Both the position numbers and the translations under genes were made by a program. The notes below the pieces were generated by a model. The model was given only the letters and a program-made list of their open reading frames with translations, did not search any database and had not been told where the DNA came from. A stretch of DNA of 64,000 bases from Bernardetia sp. ABR2-2B (GTDB lineage: Bacteria > Bacteroidota > Bacteroidia > Cytophagales > Bernardetiaceae), in contig NZ_CP147020.1 of assembly GCF_037126435.1 (NCBI RefSeq), forward strand, positions 4,415,001 to 4,479,000. The letters are read 5' to 3'. Positions 52,810-61,823 of the stretch are shown here, in pieces. Position 1 is the stretch's first letter. Each line of letters opens with the position of its first letter.

Positions 52810-54141
52810 ATGCTTAAAAGACCTTATCAATACATTCGCAAAACTTATTTAGCCCTTACTAACAGTATCATTTTTATACCTTCTTTGATGGCTATTTTTT
52901 CGATAGGACTTTCTGTATTTATGATGAGCTTTGAAGATTCAGAATTGAGTACAAAAATAAAAGAGAATTTAGATTTTGCCTTAGTAACAGGCGCTGATAA
53001 TGCTCGGTTTGCACTTAATGCTTTTATTGGAGGAATTATTTCATTGATGGTTTTTAATTTTTCAATGGTAATGGTTGTCTTGAATCAAGCTGCGACAGCT
53101 TTTTCTCCTCGTGTAGTACCAGGAGTTTTGACAAATAAATCCTATCAAATTGTTTTGGGAACATATTTAGGAACAATTTTATACTGTCTCTTACTTATTG
53201 TCAATATTGGGAAAACTGAAGAGGGAATTTATATTCCACAATTAAGTATTTTTGTAGGAATGTGTTTTGGTGTTTTGTCTCTTGTTTTGTTTATCTATTT
53301 TATTCATTCTATTTCTCGTTCGGTACAGGTAGATAATATTATTTTGATGGTTTATAATAAGACCTTTAATGAATTGAAATCAAAAAAAGTAAGTAAGTAT
53401 CAAGATTATCAGAGTGTTTTTAACAAAGTTTCGGACTGGCATACCATTATTAGTAATCAGAGTGGATATTTTAGAGAATGCAACAGAAAAAAGCTCGTTA
53501 AGTTGGCAAAAAAGTATGATATAGAGTTATTTGTTAATTTAGAAGAAGGTTCTTTTATGGTGATAGGAACGCCTTTATTGAAGGTAAATAAAGAAATTAG
53601 TCAAGAGAAAGTTGATGAAATTTTAGAAGAATTTGTTTTTTATGATAATGAATATATTCAAGATAATTATGTCTATGGAATAAAACAATTGAGCGAAATA
53701 GCCACAAAAGCATTAAGTCCAGGTATAAACGACCCAGAAACAGCCATTCGTACGATTAACTATATGACATTGATTTTTATAGAAAAAGCATTGCGTGAAG
53801 GAGTCTATTGTTATGCAGATAAAGAAGAAAAAATACGACTTTGGGAGGAAACTTATCCTCTTTACGACTTAATGTATCGATATATATCACCTATTTTGTA
53901 CTATGGCAAGGCTGATGTAATGGTAATGGATAGGCTTTTTTCGATGGTAGAATTTTTACTTTCAGCCAAAAGAACTAAAGGCAAATTAGATATTGCAAAG
54001 ATTAATGCACTCCTTTTAGAATTTCAATCTACAATTGAAGGAAACATAAAAGGAGAACAAAAAAACTATCTCAACAAAACCCTTGTACGTATCAATTTAC
54101 TTTTAAGTCCAAGTGGTTTTCAAGTTCCTTTTTTTGAATAA
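52810..54141 (+). CDS. DUF2254 membrane protein
   Basis: 443 residues. Four membrane segments in the N-terminal half (about 18-38, 68-90, 105-127, 140-162) include NAFIGGIISLMVFNFSMVMVVLNQAATAFSPRVVPGVL and SHSISRSVQ-type sequences typical of DUF2254. The soluble C-terminal half contains QLSEIATKALSPGINDPETAIRTINYM, the family's most conserved block. The function is unknown; an ion- or osmo-related role has been proposed for relatives only by analogy. It may be in an operon with the preceding glycosyltransferase. Confidence 0.9.
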   Translation: MLKRPYQYIRKTYLALTNSIIFIPSLMAIFSIGLSVFMMSFEDSELSTKIKENLDFALVTGADNARFALNAFIGGIISLMVFNFSMVMVVLNQAATAFSPRVVPGVLTNKSYQIVLGTYLGTILYCLLLIVNIGKTEEGIYIPQLSIFVGMCFGVLSLVLFIYFIHSISRSVQVDNIILMVYNKTFNELKSKKVSKYQDYQSVFNKVSDWHTIISNQSGYFRECNRKKLVKLAKKYDIELFVNLEEGSFMVIGTPLLKVNKEISQEKVDEILEEFVFYDNEYIQDNYVYGIKQLSEIATKALSPGINDPETAIRTINYMTLIFIEKALREGVYCYADKEEKIRLWEETYPLYDLMYRYISPILYYGKADVMVMDRLFSMVEFLLSAKRTKGKLDIAKINALLLEFQSTIEGNIKGEQKNYLNKTLVRINLLLSPSGFQVPFFE

Positions 54142-54169
54142 AAGTATTTTAAGATAAGAGATTGATTAT

Positions 54170-54463
54170 CTAATGCAATGAAGAAAGAATATACCACCAA
54201 AATAGAAAAGGAAAAACCCCTATTCCAAAAGATAAAAGTAGTGTAGGAATGAAAGACTGCTTTTTTATGATAAAATAAATACCAAAGCTCAGAGCTACAA
54301 TAGCTAAAACTTCATTTGCCAAAAATAAAAGCCAATTTATTTGCTCTAAATAAAAACCTACTGGTATTCTTAAAAGTGTTGCAAGAAAAAATAAAACAAA
54401 AGGAATTACTAAAAGTAAAACCCAAGTAATTATCAAGATTTTATTTACAGAATTTGAAGACAT
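54170..54463 (-). CDS. Small membrane protein
   Basis: 97 residues with three hydrophobic segments (about 8-30, 42-63, 71-92). There is no recognised family. The ATG at 54463 and regular hydrophobic spacing support a real gene. It is convergent with DUF2254. Confidence 0.6.
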   Translation of the reverse strand: MSSNSVNKILIITWVLLLVIPFVLFFLATLLRIPVGFYLEQINWLLFLANEVLAIVALSFGIYFIIKKQSFIPTLLLSFGIGVFPFLFWWYILSSLH

Positions 54464-54596
54464 TAATTATAAAACAGGTTATATTCTTATCACTAGAACT
54501 TTTACAATTCAAACTATTGACAGCCTCCTTATCAAAAGACTGTCAAAGTCTAAAAAGCAGAATTTATATTTTTACCATTTCCCATTTTCTCGTATT

Positions 54597-57500
54597 TTAC
54601 TCCTCCCAAATTACTTTTCCGTCCAATCCTAAATAGGTGATTTTTCCAGCACGTTCTAAGCGAATAACATAACCTTGCACATACTGACGAGCCTCAAAAG
54701 AAGGTTGCAAAATCCATTTCCCATCTAAATCAGAATAGCCATAAACGCCACTCGTTACCAAAATTGTAGAAGTTGGCAAAACAGAAATAGCTTCATAACG
54801 AGTAGGCGAAACAAAACTTCCACTTTCATTTATCATTAGCCAGTAACCATCATCGACTTTTTCAAAACCTAAATCTACTATTGTCTCTCCATATTTAGTC
54901 TTGATTTTTCTGTTTGTCTTATGTTTTGATTGGTAATTTCGCATTGCTGTTGCTGAAAAGTTTAAACGAACTGTATCAGGGTTTTCAGTTGAGCGTCTTA
55001 AAAGTTGATATTTTTCTCCTGTCTTTACAAAAGCAATTCCGTTTCTAAAGGTTGTCAAGCTATCAAAATAAGAGTTGTAAAGTGGAGTTCCATCTTTTTT
55101 GAGATGAATAAAACCTCTTTCCGTTTGCAATCCAATAACCCCATTTTCAAAGCCATTTTTATAGTTACCTACTGCTTTTACGCTTCTATACGGCAGCCTT
55201 GAAATTCGTTTTCCTGTTTTATCTATCAAAAAGACTTCTCCAACAGCCATTCCTTCTCCAAAATCAGACCCAGAAGTATAAGCTGACTTGATAACTACTT
55301 CGCCTTTTTCATCGATATACGACCACTTTGTACCTGCTCTTGACAAATCTACTTTTGCCATATTATCCGAAAATGGAAAGGCTTTGTAATACTGAAAATC
55401 AATTACTTTTTTGCCGTTTTCATCTAAATAACCAAAAAGTTGTTTGTCTCTTGATTTATGATTTTGCTGAACGGCTATTTTTCCTTCTGATAAGATTCCG
55501 ATTTCTAAATAATCCGTTTCTAAAATAGTATTTCCTTTATTGTCTATTATTCCATAAAGAAGTTGCTTCGGATTTTTTGGATTTTTTATTCCTACTTTTG
55601 CCCAAGAAGTCTTGCCTACTTTTCCAAATTCTTCAATAAAATCATAAGAAGGATTTACTAAAAAAGTTTCTGCGTTTGTATCTGTTTTGATTCCAAACTT
55701 GCCTCCTTGTTTTACAATGATTAAATTTTTATTTGGATTATCTTCTAAGAAATTTCCCTTTTTATCTAAATAAGAAACGACAGAAGAATCTAAGAATACT
55801 TCAATGAGAGCCTTTTTTGTATTCGGTTTCTGTAAATATTTGACAGACGAATAACGAATCGGAACGACTGTTTTGCCAAAAGGATTAATTACTCCCCATT
55901 TGTTGTTTTGTTTGACAAAAGAAAGCGTATCATTTCTATTATCCATTCCTATAAAATCGTATTCAAAAGGAATAATAGTGTTGTTGTGTCGGTCTATTGT
56001 TCCGTATTTTCGATTTCCTTTTTGAGCGACGGTTACAGCATCTTTTACATCATAAATTCCATAAAAATTATTGACCTTCGAAAACTCTAAAGGCAGAATT
56101 TGTTTTCCTTCGTGATTAATATAACCAATTAAATTATTTTTTTTGACTTCTGAAATACCTGTTTTTGAATAATAAACTTCTGAAAAATTGTTTTCAATAT
56201 TATCATACAAAGGCTCAACAATAATTTTTCCTGTTTTGTCTGCATAACCAACTTTATTATTTTGTTCTATCAAAACAAGGTCTTGACTTTGAGCTGTATT
56301 GGTTTCAAAAATATTATCTTCAATGAAGCTGTACTTTTGTTCTAAAATCCAGTCGCCATTTGTTTTGATAATTCCGTTTTGTTTGTAATAGGCATTTTTA
56401 GTTCCATAGCCGTCTTCTTCAATGTAGCGACCAGAACTCACTTTTGCCATTCCATTTCTGATTTCATTTATAAAATCTGCTTTTATAGAAGGCTCTAAAA
56501 TTATTTTAGGAGCATTGTTTTGTATGGATAGAAATCCCCACAAATTATTTTTTCTGATAATAGCTGTGTTTTCAGAAAATGTACTGATATACTGATATTC
56601 AAAAGGTAAAAGAGGTTTGTTTTGTGTGTTTACGATGCCCCACTTTCCATCTTTTCTAGCTCTGATGATTCCACTTTCTATACTCAATCGTTCATATTGT
56701 GGCTCAATAATTAGTTGCCCTTTATTATTCGTTACTCCTACTTTTTTATCTTTTACGATGAGTGCCATTCCGTTTTCAAAACTTCCTATGTAATCATATT
56801 CTGGAATGAGAAGCGTTTTGCCTTCCTTATCAATGAGTTTGAAATGTTCGCCAATCTTTACTTTCGCTGTTCCGTTTTCAAAAGGAAATATAAATGAATA
56901 GGTTGGAGGCAAAATAACTTGACCTTTTTCGTCCATCAATCCATATTTTCCACCTGCTTTTATTGGCAAACGATTTTCAGAAAAATAAGTCATTGAGTCA
57001 ATCGTCTGTCCTGCAATTTCTGTAACTAACAGACCTGCCTTTGTAAGAATGGCATTTTCTTTTGTGCTATCTGCATACGCTCGTGCTACATCTGCCGTTC
57101 TGAAATCTTCTAATTGAGCATAAAAAAGTTTGTTTTGACTGATGAGTTTTCCGTTTTTGTGGTCAATCAGTGCAGCAGCCGAAAGACTTCCATTTACATT
57201 ATTTCTTCCTAGCGTAAAACCTGCAATCGGCTCAACTGAAATGACATCAAAACCTTCTTTGAAAGCTGGTTCACGTTTTTTGTTGAGTAAGTGCCATTTT
57301 TTTGTGTTCGGATTCTGAAACCAACGATAATCTGTTGAAAGTCGATTGGCAAGTTGTGCCGTAAATACTTCTGGCTTATCTAGTTTAGCATAATTAGAAG
57401 ATAAGGCTTGGAAAGAAGGAAAAACAGTTTCTTTCTTTTTTATAGTAAAATTATTGGCTGTACTAAATTCTAAAACCGTTATTTTTTCGTTTTGATAGGC

Positions 57501-58691
57501 AAAAACGATGGCTTCACCTTTCTTTTTTACAAAAATATCAATTCCTGTATAAATTGGATTCAAAATTAATTTTCCATCCTTATCAATAATTCCGTCGCCT
57601 TTTGGTGTCGTTACTTTTGTAAACGGAGAATATTCTGTAAAATCATAAACCAAATCAAAATTTTGTTTTAAAACGACTTTTCCATTTGTATCTAAAATTG
57701 ACCATTTATTACTCTCATTTTTTCCTACGAAGAGAACGTTTTGAAGATTATAAATTTGAGAATAGGTAGGTTGTAAAATAAAGTTGGCTTTGTTGTCCAT
57801 TACACCACATTTACTATCCTTACAAGCTGTAATTCGTATTTGTTTTTTATTCTTATTTATATCAATTTCCACCACTTCAAAAAATGAATATTCGGCTTCT
57901 GTGATTGCTTTTTTTGCTTTCAAATCAAATAATAACCAGTCTGCTGTTGGAGCTTTCAAAGCCAAATAATCCATCGAAAGTGCCACAATAGAAGCGTATT
58001 TTGGCTCAACAACTACATTTCCATCTGTATCAGCCACTCCCAACGGACGACCTGCCCCAAAACTAACATAACCATTCGGTAAAAGCGTGATATTGTAAAG
58101 CTGTTTTTGAGCTAAGGTTTCATCTTGGAGATTGGGTAAAAACTCTTCTTTTCTTTTTTTTGCAAGAATGACATTACTTTGAATTTTTATATTCGGACTA
58201 CTCAAAAAATAAGCTGTATCAATACTTTCTATCAAGTTTTTTGCATTCGGACTTATCAAATCATATTTCTTTGTTTCATTTTTATAACCCAAAGCGTATG
58301 AATTTCGCATTCTCAAAACTCTATCAAAAACGGCTTCTGTCTTTCCTCCGTTTTTACTCAAAAAAGTATATTTGTTTTCTTGATTTGCTCCTTTGCTTTT
58401 ATAAGCAATAAGAAGTGAATCAATTACCTTTATTTCAGTAGCATTTTCAGTAAATGATAACAGCTCTTTTCCATTTTCATCTGTTGCAATCCAGTTATCA
58501 TTCTTTTTTAAAAGCAAATAATTAAACTCTCCTACTTCTACAAAATCATATTCAAGAGGAATGATTTTTTTTGAATTTTGGTCAATAATACCCCATTTTC
58601 CGTCTTTTTGGACAGGAAGGCGAGTGATTTCTTGAGCAAAAGAAGGAAAAAATAGAGTGAAAGATAAAATAAGTAGGAATAGAAAACGCAT
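54597..58691 (-). CDS. Large secreted WG-repeat protein
   Basis: 1364 residues with a signal peptide (about 1-19, LFLLILSFTLFFPSFAQ). Nearly the whole protein is WG repeats: units of about 45-50 residues with a core like GKWGIIDQNSKKIIPLEYDFV, for example GKYGLMDEKGQVILPPTYSF, KVGVTNNKGQLIIEPQYERL and NKWGVINPFGKTVVPIRYSS. Over twenty units are visible, with loops of irregular size in the middle (about 440-560). WG proteins are thought to be surface or periplasmic binding scaffolds. It is an isolated gene with spacer palindromes upstream. Confidence 0.92.
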   Translation of the reverse strand: MRFLFLLILSFTLFFPSFAQEITRLPVQKDGKWGIIDQNSKKIIPLEYDFVEVGEFNYLLLKKNDNWIATDENGKELLSFTENATEIKVIDSLLIAYKSKGANQENKYTFLSKNGGKTEAVFDRVLRMRNSYALGYKNETKKYDLISPNAKNLIESIDTAYFLSSPNIKIQSNVILAKKRKEEFLPNLQDETLAQKQLYNITLLPNGYVSFGAGRPLGVADTDGNVVVEPKYASIVALSMDYLALKAPTADWLLFDLKAKKAITEAEYSFFEVVEIDINKNKKQIRITACKDSKCGVMDNKANFILQPTYSQIYNLQNVLFVGKNESNKWSILDTNGKVVLKQNFDLVYDFTEYSPFTKVTTPKGDGIIDKDGKLILNPIYTGIDIFVKKKGEAIVFAYQNEKITVLEFSTANNFTIKKKETVFPSFQALSSNYAKLDKPEVFTAQLANRLSTDYRWFQNPNTKKWHLLNKKREPAFKEGFDVISVEPIAGFTLGRNNVNGSLSAAALIDHKNGKLISQNKLFYAQLEDFRTADVARAYADSTKENAILTKAGLLVTEIAGQTIDSMTYFSENRLPIKAGGKYGLMDEKGQVILPPTYSFIFPFENGTAKVKIGEHFKLIDKEGKTLLIPEYDYIGSFENGMALIVKDKKVGVTNNKGQLIIEPQYERLSIESGIIRARKDGKWGIVNTQNKPLLPFEYQYISTFSENTAIIRKNNLWGFLSIQNNAPKIILEPSIKADFINEIRNGMAKVSSGRYIEEDGYGTKNAYYKQNGIIKTNGDWILEQKYSFIEDNIFETNTAQSQDLVLIEQNNKVGYADKTGKIIVEPLYDNIENNFSEVYYSKTGISEVKKNNLIGYINHEGKQILPLEFSKVNNFYGIYDVKDAVTVAQKGNRKYGTIDRHNNTIIPFEYDFIGMDNRNDTLSFVKQNNKWGVINPFGKTVVPIRYSSVKYLQKPNTKKALIEVFLDSSVVSYLDKKGNFLEDNPNKNLIIVKQGGKFGIKTDTNAETFLVNPSYDFIEEFGKVGKTSWAKVGIKNPKNPKQLLYGIIDNKGNTILETDYLEIGILSEGKIAVQQNHKSRDKQLFGYLDENGKKVIDFQYYKAFPFSDNMAKVDLSRAGTKWSYIDEKGEVVIKSAYTSGSDFGEGMAVGEVFLIDKTGKRISRLPYRSVKAVGNYKNGFENGVIGLQTERGFIHLKKDGTPLYNSYFDSLTTFRNGIAFVKTGEKYQLLRRSTENPDTVRLNFSATAMRNYQSKHKTNRKIKTKYGETIVDLGFEKVDDGYWLMINESGSFVSPTRYEAISVLPTSTILVTSGVYGYSDLDGKWILQPSFEARQYVQGYVIRLERAGKITYLGLDGKVIWEE

Positions 58692-58790
58692 AGTTTGAAA
58701 GGGTTAAGTTGGTGTTTTTTTATTCTTTTATGAAAATGAAACGAGTGAATATACAATAAATTGCATAAAAAAAATATCAAAATATGTAGC

Positions 58791-58888
58791 TTACTCTTTA
58801 GAGTGAGTAAAATATACCGAAGACTTTAATCTTCAAAATAAGTGAAATTTGAAAATAGTGTGTTTTTTTGAGAAGGCTAAAGCCTACT
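58791..58888. repeat. Cluster of three short palindromes
   Basis: TTACTCTTTAGAGTGAGTAA (58791-58810), GAAGA-CTTTAA-TCTTC (58819-58834) and AGGCT-AA-AGCCT (58874-58885, weak outer extension). They fill the divergent spacer between the WG-repeat gene and the split restriction-modification gene; nothing else is seen in 58692-59011. Confidence 0.5.
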
Positions 58889-59011
58889 TTACAAGCTGAC
58901 ACATACTACATTGTCTATGCTGTATTTTTTATACAAAAAGAATATATTTTATCTATATTTACAAAACAATAAAATACTATTCACTCATTTACTGATTACT
59001 GATAACTGAAC

Positions 59012-60754
59012 ATGTCTGTACAACTCATTCGCCATTATCAAAGAGAACTTAGCAAAGCAAAAGATTTGGGAGTTAGAAATGAAATGGGGCTAAAACGTCC
59101 GTTTTCAAATCTTTTGTATGCTTTATGTCAGACCAAAAATCTAACGTTGGTAGAAGAAATTAGTATTAAAAATGCTGAAGGCAAAACGATTCGTCCAGAC
59201 GGAATTGTGAAAGGTGTAAATAGACTAGACTGGGGCTACTGGGAATCTAAAGACGAAGCAGACGACATAGAAGACGAAATAAAAAAGAAATTTGCCAAAG
59301 GTTATCCCAACGATAATATCATTTTTGAAGATACCAATCAAGCCATTTTATACCAAAATGGAAAACGTGTCGCTACGGCTGCTATGCAAGACGAAGGCAA
59401 GGATTTGTATTCACTTTTGCAGCAATTTGTCAGTTTTGAAAGACCTGAATATACGCTTTTCAGACAAGCCTTAGAAGATTTTAAAGTAGATATTCCTCCC
59501 ATTATAAAGGAACTTCGTGCGCTGATGGACGAAGAAGCCAAGACAAATACTGATTTTGTAAAGGCAAGAAATAAATTTTTACAAATCTGTCAGGATAGTA
59601 TTAATCCAGAGATTACTAAAAAAGATGTTCGTGAAATGCTCGTGCAGCATATTCTGACACAAGATATTTTCAATACCATTTTTGATGAAGCTGATTTTCA
59701 TCGTTCCAATAATATTGCTTCCGAATTGGGAAATGTCTTGAAAACTTTTTTCACAAAGAATATCAAGAAGAATTTTTATCCCAAAATCCGAAATTATTAT
59801 AGCACCATCAAAACCGTCGCTGCAAGAATAGAAGATGTTAGGGAAAAACAAACGTTTTTGAAGGTCATTTATGAAGATTTTTATAAAGCCTACAATCCGA
59901 AAGGAGCTGACCGTTTGGGAATTGTCTATACGCCTAACGAAATTGTACGTTTTATGATTGAGAGTACAGACCATCTTTTGTATGAGCATTTTGGAAAAGA
60001 ACTTTTGAGCGAAGGCGTAGAAATTCTTGACCCAGCCACAGGAACAGGAACATTTATTACCGATTTGATAGATTATTTTCCTTCTTCGAAAAAGGAACAG
60101 ATTAGACACAAATACCAAAACGAACTCCACGCCAACGAAGTCAGTATTTTGCCGTATTATATTGCCAATCTAAATATTGAATATGCCTACCAACAGAAAA
60201 CAGGAGAGTACAAAGAATTTGAAAACCTTGTCTTTGTAGATACGCTAGATAATATGGGTTTTGGCTTTACAGGAAAACAAAATGAACTTTTTACAAGTCT
60301 TTCGGCTGAAAACCTAGAGCGTATCAAGAAACAAAACAGCAAAAAAATATCGGTCATTATTGGAAACCCTCCCTACAATGCCAACCAACAAAACGAAAAC
60401 GACAACAATAAAAACAGAACCTATCCAGAAATAGACAAACGCATAAAAGCAACTTATATAAAGGAAAGTACGGCGCAGAAAACGAAAGTTTATGATATGT
60501 ATTCTCGTTTTTATCGTTGGGCAATGGATAGGCTAGGAGAGGAAGGAATTATTGCTTTTGTTACTAATCGTAGTTTTATTGATAGCAGAACTTTTGATGG
60601 TTTCCGAAAATGTATTAAAGAGGAATTTGACCATGTTTATATTGTAGATACAAAATCAGATGTACGAGCAAATCCAAAAATTGCAGGAACGACACATAAT
60701 GTGTTTGGTATTCAGACAGGTGTAGCCATCATGTTTTTGATAAGAAAAAAGTAA
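59012..60754 (+). CDS. Type IIG/ISP-like restriction-modification enzyme, N-terminal half (nuclease plus N6-adenine methylase)
   Basis: 580 residues. The N-terminal nuclease has RPDGIVKGVNRLDWGYWESKDE (about 65-90), a PD...ExK site. A helical region follows, then the methyltransferase: GIVYTPNEIVRFMIEST and motif I DPATGTGTFITDLI (about 345-360), HANEVSILPYYIANLNIEYAY and motif IV IGNPPYNANQQ (about 450-460), then VYDMYSRFYRWAMDRLGEEG. It ends at NVFGIQTGVAIMFLIRKK, where the family would continue into the specificity domain. That part is the gene at 61824. The break holds a transposase cassette. The two pieces may work together as a split enzyme (inference). Confidence 0.88.
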   Translation: MSVQLIRHYQRELSKAKDLGVRNEMGLKRPFSNLLYALCQTKNLTLVEEISIKNAEGKTIRPDGIVKGVNRLDWGYWESKDEADDIEDEIKKKFAKGYPNDNIIFEDTNQAILYQNGKRVATAAMQDEGKDLYSLLQQFVSFERPEYTLFRQALEDFKVDIPPIIKELRALMDEEAKTNTDFVKARNKFLQICQDSINPEITKKDVREMLVQHILTQDIFNTIFDEADFHRSNNIASELGNVLKTFFTKNIKKNFYPKIRNYYSTIKTVAARIEDVREKQTFLKVIYEDFYKAYNPKGADRLGIVYTPNEIVRFMIESTDHLLYEHFGKELLSEGVEILDPATGTGTFITDLIDYFPSSKKEQIRHKYQNELHANEVSILPYYIANLNIEYAYQQKTGEYKEFENLVFVDTLDNMGFGFTGKQNELFTSLSAENLERIKKQNSKKISVIIGNPPYNANQQNENDNNKNRTYPEIDKRIKATYIKESTAQKTKVYDMYSRFYRWAMDRLGEEGIIAFVTNRSFIDSRTFDGFRKCIKEEFDHVYIVDTKSDVRANPKIAGTTHNVFGIQTGVAIMFLIRKK

Positions 60755-60770
60755 AAAGACTTTGATACTT

Positions 60771-60878
60771 ATTTTCACTCGGTCAGACCTACGGTACAGA
60801 CCGAATGAAAATAGAAGATAGAACAAAATATATTTTGCATTTTTGCCAAGTCTGTACCGTAGGTCTGACTTGGCAAAA
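60771..60878. repeat. Inverted palindrome pair upstream of the RAYT-like gene
   Basis: Head 1, 60771-60814: ATTTTCActcGGTC pairs with GACCgaaTGAAAAT around the loop AGACCTACGGTACA. Head 2, 60841-60878: TTTTGCCAAGTC pairs with GACTTGGCAAAA around TGTACCGTAGGTCT. The two loops are exact reverse complements of each other, while the stems differ. The unit is therefore a two-headed REP element. Confidence 0.8.
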
Positions 60879-60918
60879 ATATCATTTCAAAATTTCATAA
60901 ATAAAACTATTTATAAAA

Positions 60919-61515
60919 ATGCACTTTGAATCTGAAACACTTTATCATATTTATAATCAAGGAAATAATCAAGAAACTATTTTTTTAGAAAAAGCTGATT
61001 ACGTCGTTTTTTTATATAAAATCAAAGAAAGGATAGCTCCCTTTTGTCAGATTATAAATTATTGCTTAATGCCAAATCATTATCATTTTATAATAAATGC
61101 AACTGAAGAATCAAGTGAATTAATAAAATTAGGAGGAATAAATATCAATAAACTAACCAATGGTTTTAGATTACTCAATAGTTTGTATGCCAACCAATTT
61201 AATGAAAAGTACAAGCGTTCAGGCTCTCTATTTCGTCAAAAAACAAAAGCTAAAAGTTTAGAATATTCTCACAAAGATTATCCTTTTATTTGCTTTAATT
61301 ATGTTCATCAAAATCCTATTAAAGCAGGGTTATGCGAAAAAATGGAAGACTGGGAATTTAGTTCTTTTCGTGATTACTGGGGTGTCAGAAATGGAAAGTT
61401 AATAAATAAAGAATTTGCTTTTGAGTTGATTGATATAAGTGAAAACAAAGAGATTTTTTATGAAGATTCTTATTGCAATATTCTTGATGATGATATTAAA
61501 GAGCTATACTTATAA
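60919..61515 (+). CDS. Y1/HUH transposase, REP-associated (RAYT-like)
   Basis: 198 residues. MHFESETLYHIYNQGNNQE is the start, CLMPNHYHFII carries the HUH metal motif (His about 54 and 56), and ICFNYVHQNPIKAGL the catalytic tyrosine (about 128) with its usual Y-x3-NP context. GSLFRQKTKAKSLE is typical too. Such single-strand transposases act on REP palindromes. Here the gene is flanked on both sides by inverted palindromes and lies inside a restriction-modification gene. The frame is intact, so it may be active. Confidence 0.93.
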   Translation: MHFESETLYHIYNQGNNQETIFLEKADYVVFLYKIKERIAPFCQIINYCLMPNHYHFIINATEESSELIKLGGININKLTNGFRLLNSLYANQFNEKYKRSGSLFRQKTKAKSLEYSHKDYPFICFNYVHQNPIKAGLCEKMEDWEFSSFRDYWGVRNGKLINKEFAFELIDISENKEIFYEDSYCNILDDDIKELYL

Positions 61516-61520
61516 AAATA

Positions 61521-61802
61521 AACTATTACCGTTAAGAATTAGAAATGCTTATTTTCAATAGGTCAGACCCTCGGTACAGACCTGTTGAAAATAGAGGATA
61601 AAATAAAATATGTTTTGCATTTTTACTAAGTCTGTATCATAGGTCTGACTTGGCAAAAATAAACTATTACCATTAAGAATTAGAAATGCTTATTTTCAAT
61701 AGGTCAGACCTTCGGTACAGACCTGTTGAAAATAGAGGATAAAATAAAATATGTTTTGCATTTTTACTAAGCCTGTATCATAGGTCTGACTTAGTAAAAA
61801 TA
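61521..61802. repeat. Tandem pair of 141-bp units, each a two-headed palindrome
   Basis: Unit 1 (61521-61661) and unit 2 (61662-61802) differ at few positions. Each begins AACTATTACC, has head 1 with loop AGACC(C/T)TCGGTACA and head 2 with loop TGTATCATAGGTCT. Base changes in the stems are partly compensated: unit 2 has TTTTTACTAAGC facing ACTTAGTAAAAA. Confidence 0.8.
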
Positions 61803-61823
61803 AGCTGTTTAAAATAAAAAAAA

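Larger units (their letters stand above)
60752..61823 (+). mobile_element. REPtron-like cassette (Y1/HUH transposase and flanking palindromes) inside the RM gene
   Basis: The cassette comprises an inverted palindrome pair (60771-60878), the RAYT-like gene (60919-61515) and two more palindrome pairs in tandem (61521-61802). It separates LIRKK from KKAKIYYF, two sequences that would be contiguous in an intact enzyme. The octamer GAAAAAAG occurs at 60744-60751 and 61826-61833, but joining the halves on it does not restore the frame exactly, so one base was probably lost or gained in the A-run. Confidence 0.7.
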
